Shown here: positions 1 through 9,256 of the stretch, in pieces
Position numbering within the stretch: the stretch's first letter is position 1
Layout: each line of letters starts with the position of its first letter
Source of the DNA: Cellvibrio sp. UBA7661
GTDB lineage: Bacteria; Pseudomonadota; Gammaproteobacteria; Pseudomonadales; Cellvibrionaceae
Direction: 5' to 3'
Assembly: GCA_002483365.1 (NCBI GenBank)
Contig: DLHT01000018.1
Span: 447,179-511,178 of the forward strand
Length of the DNA stretch: 64,000 nucleotides
Translations under genes and position numbers: made by a program
The notes under the pieces: model-generated
Seen by the model: only the letters and a program-made list of their open reading frames with translations
The model's database searches: none
What the model was told of the DNA's origin: nothing

Positions 1-1022
1 TTTGCTTCGTGGTAATTCACTTCTACCGGCCAATCCCACGGCATAGGCACTTCTTCTGTCATTAATCGTAAATACCAACCATTGGTTTTTTTTACCCAAA
101 ATGTTGGATATTGCGCTTTAGTGTAAGCAAGCCAGCCTTTACCCTCTTCTTCCCAGTTATGAGAATTCAAATAACCGCCTGCTTCTACGAATTGCAAAAA
201 CTCTTGATTGCTCACCAAAAATTTCGCTGCTTCAAATGCAGGCACATCTGCCGTATGAGTACCGTACTCATTATCCCAACCATAAAACGCATCGGTTTTA
301 TCTTTAGCGAGGCGCACTTGCCCTGCACTAACATTCACTAGCGTATTTTCCGGCGCAACACCACTAATGCGATTGGGTTTCCAGTCGGGTGAGCTCTTAA
401 CAAACTCAAGTTTGTGCTGGCGAATCAATACAGATGATGTTTCTAAATGAATCCGCTCATGTTCAATACCCATGATGATCGCCCACCAGGGGTTATTCCA
501 GTCAACTGGTAATTGCAGCGGCGCGTTATCAATCAGATCCAACACCATTGCACGCACTTGGTCACGGTACGATTTTACTTCTGCAGGTGTAGGCCATTGA
601 TAATTCGCATCATTCAGGTCATCCCAACTCATTTCATCCACGCCTACTGCAAACATGGATTCAAAGCGGTGATTCAACCGCTCACTGATCATGCGCGTGA
701 GTAATAATTTGTTAACAAAAAATGTCGCAGTGTGGCCGTAATAAAAAATGAGTGGATGGCGCAGAGTAATCGGCTTGGTGTAAAACGCCTGCTCGTTAGC
801 AAGGCATTCAAACAAGGATTCGTAAGTGGTGAACGTATCTAAAAAATAATTGCGCAAACTGTTGCGCATACTGGTCTCATCACCATCACGTAAATTCGGA
901 GTTCGGGAAAATAGCGGATTGCGCGACAACAACGGTTTATCCCCATGAACAAATTCAACGCACGACATCAATTGTGGTGATGGGGACTGGGCAGTTTTAC
1001 GCAAGGATTGTCCTGAATACAT
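1..1022 (-). CDS. ovoA: 5-histidylcysteine sulfoxide synthase OvoA, N-terminal part (runs off the window)
   Basis: About 340 codons are open from the ATG at 1022 to the window edge, so the 3' part is missing. OvoA is an iron enzyme that couples cysteine and histidine in ovothiol synthesis. The translation has the N-terminal DinB-like helical domain, with the iron-site signature H188-x3-H192-x-E194 (HERIHLE) and a further likely ligand, H97, in FYYGHTA. It then enters the FGE-sulfatase-like domain (from about residue 240). The family's C-terminal methyltransferase domain would lie outside. The stretches VDEMSWDDL and HERIHLETSS favour OvoA over the related EgtB. It lies downstream of the DUF815 ATPase on the same strand, across 132 bp. 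The assignment is strong; only completeness is unknown. Confidence 0.88.
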   Translation of the reverse strand, partial: MYSGQSLRKTAQSPSPQLMSCVEFVHGDKPLLSRNPLFSRTPNLRDGDETSMRNSLRNYFLDTFTTYESLFECLANEQAFYTKPITLRHPLIFYYGHTATFFVNKLLLTRMISERLNHRFESMFAVGVDEMSWDDLNDANYQWPTPAEVKSYRDQVRAMVLDLIDNAPLQLPVDWNNPWWAIIMGIEHERIHLETSSVLIRQHKLEFVKSSPDWKPNRISGVAPENTLVNVSAGQVRLAKDKTDAFYGWDNEYGTHTADVPAFEAAKFLVSNQEFLQFVEAGGYLNSHNWEEEGKGWLAYTKAQYPTFWVKKTNGWYLRLMTEEVPMPWDWPVEVNYHEA

Positions 1023-1154
1023 CGTTAAGCTCCTGATCTGTTCCTATTCGTTAGGTGACATAAGGGGAGAAAGCCGCCTCGGCAATGACATCGCCCCACA
1101 AGTGATAAAGATGCAGCACAACCCCAAAGTTACAAAAGCAAGACAGCAACATTA

Positions 1155-2015
1155 TCAGGCCTGATAACGGCCCACATAATCTCTGGCAAATTGCCATGCA
1201 ACCCGGCCACTGCGTGCACCGCGCGTTCTATGCCACAAGAGCGCTGCATCACGGGCATTATCGTCCCAGGCTCCGCCAAGTTCTGTCACCCAATATTGGG
1301 CAGCCGTCAAATAATCGTCTTGGGAAAAGGGATAAAAACTTAACCAGAGACCAAAACGTTCTGACAGTGATACCTTCTCTTCGATACTGTCATTAGGGCG
1401 GACTTCGCCATCCTCGTAACTGACCACATCGAGGTTATCACGCATCTTCTGCGGGAGCAGATGGCGGCGGTTGCTCGTGGCATAGAACAACATATTCGCA
1501 GTCGGCGCAGAAATAGATCCATCCAATACAGATTTCAATGCTTTATAGCTGATCTCACCTTCTTCAAACGATAAATCATCGCAAAAGATGATGAACTTTT
1601 CAGGTCGCTCTCCCACCAGATCCACGATGTCGGCCAAATGCAACAGGTCGGTTTTATCAACCTCAATAATCTTCAGACCTTCTTTTGCAAAGGCTGTCCA
1701 TACCGCTTTCACCAGAGTCGATTTACCCGTCCCTCTCGCACCGGTGAGCAATACGTTATTAGCCTGCCGCCCTGCCACAAATTGGCGGGTATTACGCACC
1801 ATAGAATCCTTTTGGGTATCGATATTTTTCAAGGCATCCAAGTCTACATAATGAGGATGTTTAACGGCTTGCAAATAGCCAGAACCATTGGTTTGCACAC
1901 GCCAACGAAAAGCACTGGCAGACCAATCAGGTGCTTTTGTGGGGGCAGGTAGAACAGCTTCTACACGATCAACCAGTTGCTCAAGCCGGGAAATGAATTG
2001 CTCAAAATCTGACAC
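1155..2015 (-). CDS. DUF815-family AAA+ ATPase
   Basis: This 286-residue soluble protein is of the DUF815 AAA+ type. Walker A is GARGTGKS at residues 92-99, and Walker B is the IIFCDDLSF stretch near 142-150. A sensor-1-like YATSNRRHLLP segment follows, as in DnaA/IstB-type AAA+ domains. The first 60 residues form a helical lead. Length is normal for the family. The cellular role of DUF815 proteins is not established, so none is assigned. It is transcribed away from the response regulator at 2134 and toward ovoA. Confidence 0.85.
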   Translation of the reverse strand: MSDFEQFISRLEQLVDRVEAVLPAPTKAPDWSASAFRWRVQTNGSGYLQAVKHPHYVDLDALKNIDTQKDSMVRNTRQFVAGRQANNVLLTGARGTGKSTLVKAVWTAFAKEGLKIIEVDKTDLLHLADIVDLVGERPEKFIIFCDDLSFEEGEISYKALKSVLDGSISAPTANMLFYATSNRRHLLPQKMRDNLDVVSYEDGEVRPNDSIEEKVSLSERFGLWLSFYPFSQDDYLTAAQYWVTELGGAWDDNARDAALLWHRTRGARSGRVAWQFARDYVGRYQA

Positions 2016-2133
2016 GCTAAAATTCCTAATGTTATAAAAAAATAAGACTTACGCTAATAAAAGGTTATTAGCCAAGAAGAGAGACTGGTCTATATTGTAA
2101 GAAGTTTCTTTGATGCACAAGTTTAGGGTATGT

Positions 2134-2790
2134 ATGTTTACTAAACAGGAATTACAAGTGATTGGTCAAACGCTGGCTCAAAAGCGCGCTTGGATCACTA
2201 AAAACATCAACAATAGCGAGCTGAATAAAGCCGAGTTGGAGCAAAGCCTTCAAACAATTGAATCGGTTTTACAAAAAATATCGACACAATTCAAAGCACC
2301 TGCCGCCGATAAAAATACTGTTAACCACTACATTTCAGAAAAATCGGTTTCCCCTATCCGCCAAGCCGCTTTTGGGCGTCGGCAAGAGTTAGCCCCAGGG
2401 CAAATCCGCGTGCTGCTGGTTGATGATGATCAGGTGATATGTGAATTGGTGGCAGCCTATCTAAATACTGCAGGAATTTACTTAATTGATTTCGCCAACG
2501 ATGGCATGCGAGGTATTAGCATGCTGTATGACACCAACCCAATTTATGATCTGGTGCTGTGCGATTGGAATATGCCCGGCAAATCAGGCATAGAGGTTCA
2601 TAATGCAATGCGTGCAGCAGAACGATATCTGGGTACAGTTTTTATGCTGGTAACCGCCGTAAGCCAAGCCAAACAGATCCGCTCGGCCATCGAAGATGGC
2701 GTAGATGATTACGTGGTGAAACCGATTGAGCATGATAAGTTAATTAAAAAAATTGCCCGGTTTTTTCCACAAGTAAAGCTTGAACAATAA
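2134..2790 (+). CDS. stand-alone response regulator with N-terminal helical extension
   Basis: The product is about 218 residues. The C-terminal 125 residues are a CheY-like receiver: acidic pair in LLVDDDQ (D97-D98), phospho-acceptor D144 in LCDWNMPG, switch Thr near 174 in LVTAV and the conserved Lys near 196 in VVKP. No DNA-binding or enzymatic output domain follows. The first 90 residues are predicted helical and have no recognised domain. The start at 2134 is preferred because AGGG lies 5 nt upstream; in-frame ATG 2113 and TTG 2110 are alternatives. No partner histidine kinase is adjacent, so its phosphodonor is unknown. Confidence 0.82.
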   Translation: MFTKQELQVIGQTLAQKRAWITKNINNSELNKAELEQSLQTIESVLQKISTQFKAPAADKNTVNHYISEKSVSPIRQAAFGRRQELAPGQIRVLLVDDDQVICELVAAYLNTAGIYLIDFANDGMRGISMLYDTNPIYDLVLCDWNMPGKSGIEVHNAMRAAERYLGTVFMLVTAVSQAKQIRSAIEDGVDDYVVKPIEHDKLIKKIARFFPQVKLEQ

Positions 2791-2882
2791 ACGCTTAAAA
2801 CTCTGGCTTGAAAACAATGGAATAGATCGGGAAAAACATACAAAGAGCTTGCGCGAGCAAGCCCTCATGCAAAAATTTATAT

Positions 2883-5800
2883 TTAACCCACTTCAACTTC
2901 TGCCATAAAATCCAATGCCGCCTGTTGGCGTATCGCACGGCGATGATTGGCCATCAGCTTTTTAATTTTCTCCTGATCACATACTTGCCGATCTAACATC
3001 ACACGCGTTTTCAATTCACCTACTGGTTCTACTGTTGGGCATTTACTAAAAACAAACTGGTTTGAAATCAAATCCATAAAGGGGCCGGACTTACTGCTTG
3101 GCATAATAAAGTTCAACTGCAAGCCCAAACTTTCGGTTAGATAATTGATGACTTCGCGCGACCGATGCTCATCCATTTTCGAGAACGCTTCGTCTACCAA
3201 TACCATGCGTAAATGACTGTTGCCTTCATTAAAGCGAAATGCTGAAGTAATTGCAGCACTCCGAATAATATACGCTGGCGTTTCCAGCTGACCACCCGAC
3301 CCTGTTCCGTATTGGCTGAGCGCGATGGGTGCTTTACCCTCAGGTTCCTTGAAAATTTCATACCGGCGATAGTTGCGATAATCTGCAATACGCGTTAGTT
3401 CGCGCAGCGCTTTTTGCTCATCTTCATCAAGCAACATATTCATTAAACGTTCGCGGACGCGCTGGTGCTTATCATCCAGCTTCATGTTGAACAGGTTTTC
3501 GCCTTCATCAAGACTAGGGCTATCAATAACGGCTTTGAAAAATTGCCAGTACTCTTTAAATTCTGGCACCCATTCCCAGTCAAAGCGGAAGCTCTCACGG
3601 TCAGCACCAAATCGATGGTGCTCCAGTTCTTTATTCAAATCTTCAAGAATTTTTTTACCATCGTTAATCGCTTGATAAATGGAATGGCACAAATTGGTTA
3701 CAAACGCGTTATTAAAACTTTCACGTAAGGATTCAATCTCTTGATGGCGCTGCGCCAAAATATGATTTTTGTCGCGATTGTAAAGCGCATCAAACTGGCG
3801 ACGCATATCACAGATTGCACGAAAGTTCTCACTACCCAAATCATCCGTGTAATCAAGATCAACCAGAATAGAGTCGCTGGTCGAGCAAAATTGGTTGTGA
3901 ACCATCGCTGCCTGCTGAAGACGATGCAATATAGTTTTCAATTCTGCATTAACGCCAGCCAATTGCGCTTCGTAATATGCTGTTCCATGTACATGCACAG
4001 ATTCATCTGCGGCCTGCAATCGCACATCTGCATCAAAGTCAGGCCAGTAGGCAGCAATACCTTGAACATTCGACTCACATATATCAGCTTGTTCAAGTGT
4101 TTTTTCTTGTTCGGTGTCGAGTTTTTGGCATAAGTTATCAGCAAGTTTTAATTCTGCCCGGCAATCTACCTGCGTATTATTCAGACGTGCATATTCCTGG
4201 TTCTGCGTTTGCAAACGTATTTGTAATTGCTCTAACTCCAATTCAAGTGCCTTGGTATCTGTCAGATCCAGCTGCTGCAATTTGGAATCTATTGCTTGAA
4301 TTTTATTTTGTGTCGCAAACATTGACTGTAAAACATCGGCATATTGCAGCGGTTTTAATTTATCCAATGCAATAAGAAGATCTTGCGCTTCTTCCGCGAA
4401 TTTCGCAGCGGCCTGCCATTCACTGACCTGATGGTGAAACTCGTTACGTTTGGCCTCTAACGCACGCTCGCGCGCACCTTGCCCAAACACCAAGTCAGAA
4501 TCGGCCATATCACAGCGAAACATCGCATAATTACCGGAACCCATCGCATCTTTGGTAATACCACGACGGGTGTTCTTTAATTCTTTGGCATTATCAACTC
4601 GCTGCACATTGGCATAGCTGGCTTTGATATAGGCCTCAGCCGTTGCATGGGAAAAATTCATGACTTGAATGATAGAATTGGGCGCAATCTCACCTGATTT
4701 ATCCAAATCTTTACGCGCCTTTTCTCCCTGAATAATACGCGCACGATTCCCCTGCCCCGCCATGTTACGTACTATTGCAATCGCTTCTGCCTCAAAGGCA
4801 GGCTCAACAATAATGCCAAAACGCGCTGCACCTATGTAACCTTCTATAGCCGCTTGCCATTCACGATCAACCACATCGACATAATCACATAAAACCCGTG
4901 CATCAGCTTTGGGGCACTGGGCCGCAATTGCGTCCAATGCAGCACGCACAAAACCGGGATAACTCACCTGATGTGATTCCAATATTTGTATTTCGCGCCG
5001 TTTCGTATCTGTCTGCTTCTGCAAGCGTTCTGCTTGTGTTTTTCGTTTATCGCGCTCTTGTGCAAGTTGATCGCGCAAATTGGCGCGCATGGCACTGGCA
5101 TCAATATCAAACAAATGAGCGACAAAAGCGTTATGGTTTTTTTGTATTGCGATTACTTTTTTGAGTTGCGGCTCCAATGGGCTGACATCAATCAAATCGC
5201 GATTTAACAGCTGATGGATGTCTAATAATTCTGTTTCCGAACAAAGATCTTTCACTAGCGCAGACAAACCAGCTTCTTTTAATGCAGGCACTTCAAGAGC
5301 AATAGATGTCTGACGCAGTGCCAGGGAAAATTGCTGTGCAGCATCCAGATTAACCAGCATTTGCTGATGTTGTTTACGTAATTCAGGCACTAAAGCTTGC
5401 AGCTGCTTTTCTTGATTATTTTTTTCCTGCTCAAGTTGGTCTTTATCGCGCAGCGCAGGTACCCCCAAACGACGGGCTGTTGCTGCAAGGATGAGTTGAT
5501 TAATCTCTTCACGTTGCGCTTCGCATGTAGCCAATGTCTGTTGATGTGCTGCTGAGGCCTCGCGCAACAATTGTTGTTTATGTTTTGCCTCCAAATACAG
5601 TTTTTGCGATTCGCTGTAGCGCCGTTTAGCTAATGAATATTGCAGTACCTGTTGCTCAAGCCAACTAGCAATAAATTTATCTGCTTGCTCACGCCCTTGC
5701 GCCATACGCTCAATACCTTGGCGTAAAGTGCGCGCATCCGCCTCCATCATGTGGATACGTTTAAGCATGGTGGATACCGTACGAATAGCTTCACCTAAAT

Positions 5801-6536
5801 CGCGATACTCCAGGATTTCATTGGCAACAAACTCATCTATACCTTTAATGGGTTTGTATGCCATAAAACGGGAAAATGCACGTGCAGCATTCATGGCTTC
5901 GCGCTCGGATACGGCGTCTTTTTTACCACGCAGAATGCCGTATAGACGACATAAGTAAGTTTTTTTCTTATCGTATTTTTCGACTTGTTGTTGTCCGTAT
6001 TGACGACGTAACCCTGCATAAAGCTTATCAAGCGGCACTACATATTTATGCTTTTTTTCTTCTTTTAGAAGATCATTAAGGCTGAGCGCGACATCACTCA
6101 AAATATAGAATTGAGTATCATCCAGACGCGCCACTTTTTGCAGTGATGTACCTTGCCCTGCGGTTTCCAAAAATGCACGCATGCCAATTAATGCGGTAAA
6201 TGGCTCACTGTTTTCACCTTGAGTAGGATAAAAAACCGCCGCCAAATAGCCATCACAACCCTGTGGCCGCGCATACGCACCATCGTCACAACCCAATACA
6301 TAAGAAGCCAGTGTACGGACGAGCTTTCCGCCGCGCCCACGCTGGCTGGATTCATCCTGCCCGGGGTTAAAATGAAATAAATTATCATGCGCTGCCGTCA
6401 TCACCGTCTGGATAGCATCAGCTGCTGTTGTTTTTCCAGATCCGTTACCGCCCGAAAACAAATTGATTGGACCAAAATCAAATTCTGTATTGGGAACATT
6501 TCCCCAGTTCACATAGATAAATTTTTTCAAATACAT
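2883..6536 (-). CDS. mksB: MksB / JetC-type SMC-like condensin ATPase
   Basis: The 1217-residue SMC/MukB-like ATPase has an N-terminal Walker A, GGNGSGKT (29-36), and long Gln/Glu/Lys-rich coiled-coil stretches from about 270 to 480 and 640 to 1000 around a hinge-like middle. A signature-like segment, TGSGGQLETP, is followed by a Walker B, LRMVLVDEAFSKMD, near the C terminus. The family forms MksBEF or Wadjet loop-extruding complexes on DNA. The gene starts 2 nt after mksE ends, in the order mksF-mksE-mksB. No JetD/MksG nuclease gene follows: the next gene is a convergent response regulator. This suggests a chromosome-maintenance MksBEF rather than a plasmid-cutting Wadjet, but that is inference. 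Confidence 0.85.
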   Translation of the reverse strand: MYLKKFIYVNWGNVPNTEFDFGPINLFSGGNGSGKTTAADAIQTVMTAAHDNLFHFNPGQDESSQRGRGGKLVRTLASYVLGCDDGAYARPQGCDGYLAAVFYPTQGENSEPFTALIGMRAFLETAGQGTSLQKVARLDDTQFYILSDVALSLNDLLKEEKKHKYVVPLDKLYAGLRRQYGQQQVEKYDKKKTYLCRLYGILRGKKDAVSEREAMNAARAFSRFMAYKPIKGIDEFVANEILEYRDLGEAIRTVSTMLKRIHMMEADARTLRQGIERMAQGREQADKFIASWLEQQVLQYSLAKRRYSESQKLYLEAKHKQQLLREASAAHQQTLATCEAQREEINQLILAATARRLGVPALRDKDQLEQEKNNQEKQLQALVPELRKQHQQMLVNLDAAQQFSLALRQTSIALEVPALKEAGLSALVKDLCSETELLDIHQLLNRDLIDVSPLEPQLKKVIAIQKNHNAFVAHLFDIDASAMRANLRDQLAQERDKRKTQAERLQKQTDTKRREIQILESHQVSYPGFVRAALDAIAAQCPKADARVLCDYVDVVDREWQAAIEGYIGAARFGIIVEPAFEAEAIAIVRNMAGQGNRARIIQGEKARKDLDKSGEIAPNSIIQVMNFSHATAEAYIKASYANVQRVDNAKELKNTRRGITKDAMGSGNYAMFRCDMADSDLVFGQGARERALEAKRNEFHHQVSEWQAAAKFAEEAQDLLIALDKLKPLQYADVLQSMFATQNKIQAIDSKLQQLDLTDTKALELELEQLQIRLQTQNQEYARLNNTQVDCRAELKLADNLCQKLDTEQEKTLEQADICESNVQGIAAYWPDFDADVRLQAADESVHVHGTAYYEAQLAGVNAELKTILHRLQQAAMVHNQFCSTSDSILVDLDYTDDLGSENFRAICDMRRQFDALYNRDKNHILAQRHQEIESLRESFNNAFVTNLCHSIYQAINDGKKILEDLNKELEHHRFGADRESFRFDWEWVPEFKEYWQFFKAVIDSPSLDEGENLFNMKLDDKHQRVRERLMNMLLDEDEQKALRELTRIADYRNYRRYEIFKEPEGKAPIALSQYGTGSGGQLETPAYIIRSAAITSAFRFNEGNSHLRMVLVDEAFSKMDEHRSREVINYLTESLGLQLNFIMPSSKSGPFMDLISNQFVFSKCPTVEPVGELKTRVMLDRQVCDQEKIKKLMANHRRAIRQQAALDFMAEVEVG

Positions 6537-6538
6537 AA

Positions 6539-7291
6539 TTATTCTTCCGCTGCAAAAAGCGAACGATTTAAATGAGGAGATGATTTTTTTGAAGATGGCG
6601 AGCTATTGTCTTGTTGTTCATCAGTTTCTTCGTCTACCAGCAACAAATTTCCGGCAAGATGATTACGAATTTGCTCAAGCCATTCATTACTCACCAAGCT
6701 GATAATCAATGGGCGAATTTTGATCCAGCTTTCCCCGGAATCAATGTCAGCTTCGGCAAAAAAATTGATCAAACGCAGTTGACGTAAACGTTTAAAAGCC
6801 TGGCGGCGCTCACCTATATTTTCAGGCAAGCTACGGCGCAATAAACTTTTCATCGCTAAGGCAATTGCTTCCAATGACAAGGTGGCACACCCCTGCTCAT
6901 CAATACTGCCCTCGCGTAAAGCCTTGTCATATTCCGCCCGCAACACCAACACCAATGCCACTTCATGTTGATTCAATCGGCTGCGCAGACCGGTATTAAA
7001 TGACTCATCTGCTTCATCATCCATACCTGGAAGGCGCGCTCCAGGCGGGAGAACCCGCACAAAGCGGAAATGGCTGTCATGCTGGAAGCGAATTCCCATC
7101 AGACTAAAATAATCATTGATCAACTCAGGAATACGCACAAAACGGTCATATAATTCTGCTTCGACTTGGCTATCATCACGACACAACACACCATAATCCA
7201 AAAGACGCTGAACCAGCTCGCGCCAGTTATCCAGACTCAAATTATGTTTATCCAGCTGCTCCTGTAGCAATACACTTAATGGGTTACTCAT
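6539..7291 (-). CDS. mksE: MksE / JetB-like (DUF4194-type) condensin accessory subunit
   Basis: About 250 residues, of the MukE/MksE/JetB type: a winged-helix kleisin-associated protein that bridges MksF and MksB. It carries the family's central region (YFSLMGIRF, HFRFVRVLPPGARLPG), helices, and an acidic/serine-rich tail (DEETDEQQDNSS). The start at 7291 (MSNPLSVLL) overlaps the 3' end of mksF by 8 nt, indicating translational coupling. A longer form starting at 7309 is possible. The assignment rests on position between an F-like and a B-like gene plus size and fold-like features, and is stronger in context than from sequence alone. Confidence 0.78.
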   Translation of the reverse strand: MSNPLSVLLQEQLDKHNLSLDNWRELVQRLLDYGVLCRDDSQVEAELYDRFVRIPELINDYFSLMGIRFQHDSHFRFVRVLPPGARLPGMDDEADESFNTGLRSRLNQHEVALVLVLRAEYDKALREGSIDEQGCATLSLEAIALAMKSLLRRSLPENIGERRQAFKRLRQLRLINFFAEADIDSGESWIKIRPLIISLVSNEWLEQIRNHLAGNLLLVDEETDEQQDNSSPSSKKSSPHLNRSLFAAEE

Positions 7292-8804
7292 GATCTGCAC
7301 CATCATCAATCAGACGAATAATAAATTCATCGCGCTGTGTAAAATAATTATCCGTCGAAACTAGTGGCGATCCTTGTAACCACGAAGCCTGTTGATCAAC
7401 TTCAAAACGATAACGCGATGAAAGGTTCGCAGCAGCACCCACTTCTATCGCATGGGATAAATTTAATAGTTCTTGCATAGAATTCGCTTTTAACTCGCTA
7501 CTGCGAATATGCCCTTTCTCAATAAGTGCGGCATGCACATAATCACGCAAACTGCTGGACTGTAAAATAAACGCCTTATCCAACGCCTGCTGGATAAACA
7601 GGTTTTTCTGTGCTTCGACATCCAAGGCTTTATCATCATCCAGCATCGAGCGCACCACATGAATGGTTCGCGGTGCACGCAATTGAATTTGTGCAGGATC
7701 AACAAAACCGATATTAATACTCGCAATCGATTCACCCTGTTCAAGTAACAATTGATCTTGTTGTTCGCCACTTAATTTTCCTAATACATGATATATATCC
7801 ATTAAATCATCTTGCCCACGGCTGTTAATGTAACTGAGCTGGCGAATGATGATATCGGCACGCTGGGTAAATGTATTAAGGGCGCGACGCAGTGCCGGCA
7901 ACATAATGTCGCATGCATTTTTTAAACGCGAATCAATGGTTTGCAGTAGCGTTTCCAAAAGGGAAATACCAGGAACGACTTTTTGTGGAAGAGCCTTGCG
8001 CAGACGAATTTCCATAACAGCACGCCAATCTTTTGCCGCTGTCTCTGCATCACCTTGACCGTATTTACGTTTGCGACGAATTTTAGTGATGATATCCGCG
8101 ATTTGATCTCGGTACTTTTCAACACTATCTGCTGATAAACGTACCTCAAGATCCGGCTTGAACACGGTTTCCATAAAATCAAAAAATTCATCGCTCGCCT
8201 GTTGAATCAGTTGGCGAGACTCAACCTCACGCACCAATTGACGCTTGCGCTCTTCTAATTCGGCAATTACATCCGTGAAGTCGCTAATAATGCGTTCTGA
8301 ATATTCATAGGCATCGAGCAAGTCATTTATTTCACCTTGATCATAAAATGCCTGCAAACTGTTGCGGGTATTGCGGGTGTTGCGATTACGCGTACGGAAT
8401 TGGTTGGCATCGTTATCGGCAAAGGGCTGCGTAAACAAACGCCCCATACGGCTGAAACCATAGCTACTTTGCAAGCTGGTTTCATCGACCTGTTTTTCCA
8501 GCCAGCCATTTTCAATCAAGCGATTGATAATAAAACTGGCAAGATCGCGCTGGGTTTTGAATCGGCCTTCGTTGGCATCTTCACTTTCACCTGACTCCGT
8601 ATCAGTGTCTGCGTCAAGGATCGGCGCGCGCGCAATAGCTTCTTTGAAGATATCCACCAATTGTTCGCGATTCATAGCATGACCATAATCGCGCAAATCA
8701 GTATAGAGTCGTTGGTATAATAGCCGTAAGCACTCAGAAACCAACTCACGATATTTGCCTGTGAGCGGATTAAAAAAATGCTGGCGAGAATCGCTAAAAA
8801 ACAT
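7284..8804 (-). CDS. mksF: MksF / JetA-like kleisin subunit
   Basis: This 506-residue, mostly helical protein begins FFSDSRQHFFNPLTGKYRELVSE in outline, typical of the MksF/JetA start (only the general pattern is used here). An N-terminal winged-helix-like region is followed by long helices (ISDFTDVIAELEERKRQLV) and a C-terminal winged-helix-like segment. In MukBEF-type complexes the F subunit is the kleisin that closes the ring between MksB heads. It is the first of three tightly packed genes, with an 8-nt overlap into mksE. It starts 25 nt after a small membrane-protein gene on the same strand, so that gene may share the transcript. Confidence 0.78.
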   Translation of the reverse strand: MFFSDSRQHFFNPLTGKYRELVSECLRLLYQRLYTDLRDYGHAMNREQLVDIFKEAIARAPILDADTDTESGESEDANEGRFKTQRDLASFIINRLIENGWLEKQVDETSLQSSYGFSRMGRLFTQPFADNDANQFRTRNRNTRNTRNSLQAFYDQGEINDLLDAYEYSERIISDFTDVIAELEERKRQLVREVESRQLIQQASDEFFDFMETVFKPDLEVRLSADSVEKYRDQIADIITKIRRKRKYGQGDAETAAKDWRAVMEIRLRKALPQKVVPGISLLETLLQTIDSRLKNACDIMLPALRRALNTFTQRADIIIRQLSYINSRGQDDLMDIYHVLGKLSGEQQDQLLLEQGESIASINIGFVDPAQIQLRAPRTIHVVRSMLDDDKALDVEAQKNLFIQQALDKAFILQSSSLRDYVHAALIEKGHIRSSELKANSMQELLNLSHAIEVGAAANLSSRYRFEVDQQASWLQGSPLVSTDNYFTQRDEFIIRLIDDGADHE

Positions 8805-8829
8805 CAGGACTTGTCACAACGACAAACAA

Positions 8830-9201
8830 TTAAATGCAGTGTTGAGCAAAGACTTTTTGCTCATCAACAGTCCATTCTTTGGATGGCTTTACCATCATCA
8901 CTTCACACCAGTCAGCAGCCCCCGCTTCCGGGTTTTTATTCTTCATTGCCTCAACTTTGGCAACTGACTCTTCTGGAATAACATCGGCGATAGGCACATC
9001 AGGATTCGCGACAGTTTGCATTAAATGTGATTCAGCTTCTTGTGCAATTTTTGTTAGCGTTTGCAGTTGGACTTCCGCTTTCTCTTGCTGCTCTATTTGA
9101 TACTTTGAATACATTAGCAAAGCAACGCCAAGGAGAATGACCAGAAAACTACTGATAAACAATGCTGCAATAAGCTTGTTTTCACGAAAAAAATTTAACA
9201 T
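8830..9201 (-). CDS. small single-pass membrane protein, C terminus DUF3012-like
   Basis: The 123-residue protein has an N-terminal membrane segment (IAALFISSFLVILLGVALLMY, residues about 10-30), then a charged Gln/Glu-rich helix likely to form a coiled coil. Its C-terminal block, WCEVMMVKPSKEWTVDEQKVFAQHC, has the spacing WCE...KP...W...A.HC that I associate with DUF3012 lipoproteins; this is from memory and unverified. There is no lipobox. It lies between hemB and mksF on the same strand with gaps of 55 and 25 nt, so it could be cotranscribed with the condensin genes. Function unknown. Confidence 0.65.
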   Translation of the reverse strand: MLNFFRENKLIAALFISSFLVILLGVALLMYSKYQIEQQEKAEVQLQTLTKIAQEAESHLMQTVANPDVPIADVIPEESVAKVEAMKNKNPEAGAADWCEVMMVKPSKEWTVDEQKVFAQHCI

Positions 9202-9256
9202 AGGGAATCCGAAATAAAGAACAGTGGAAAATCTAAGAAGAAAATAATGACGGTAT

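Noticed and set aside
2847..2862. Hairpin GCTTGC-GCGA-GCAAGC between the response regulator and mksB as a terminator.
   Set aside because: Only a 6-bp stem and no T run on either side.
2883..8804. A complete Wadjet anti-plasmid defence system.
   Set aside because: No JetD-like gene adjacent; three genes fit MksBEF.
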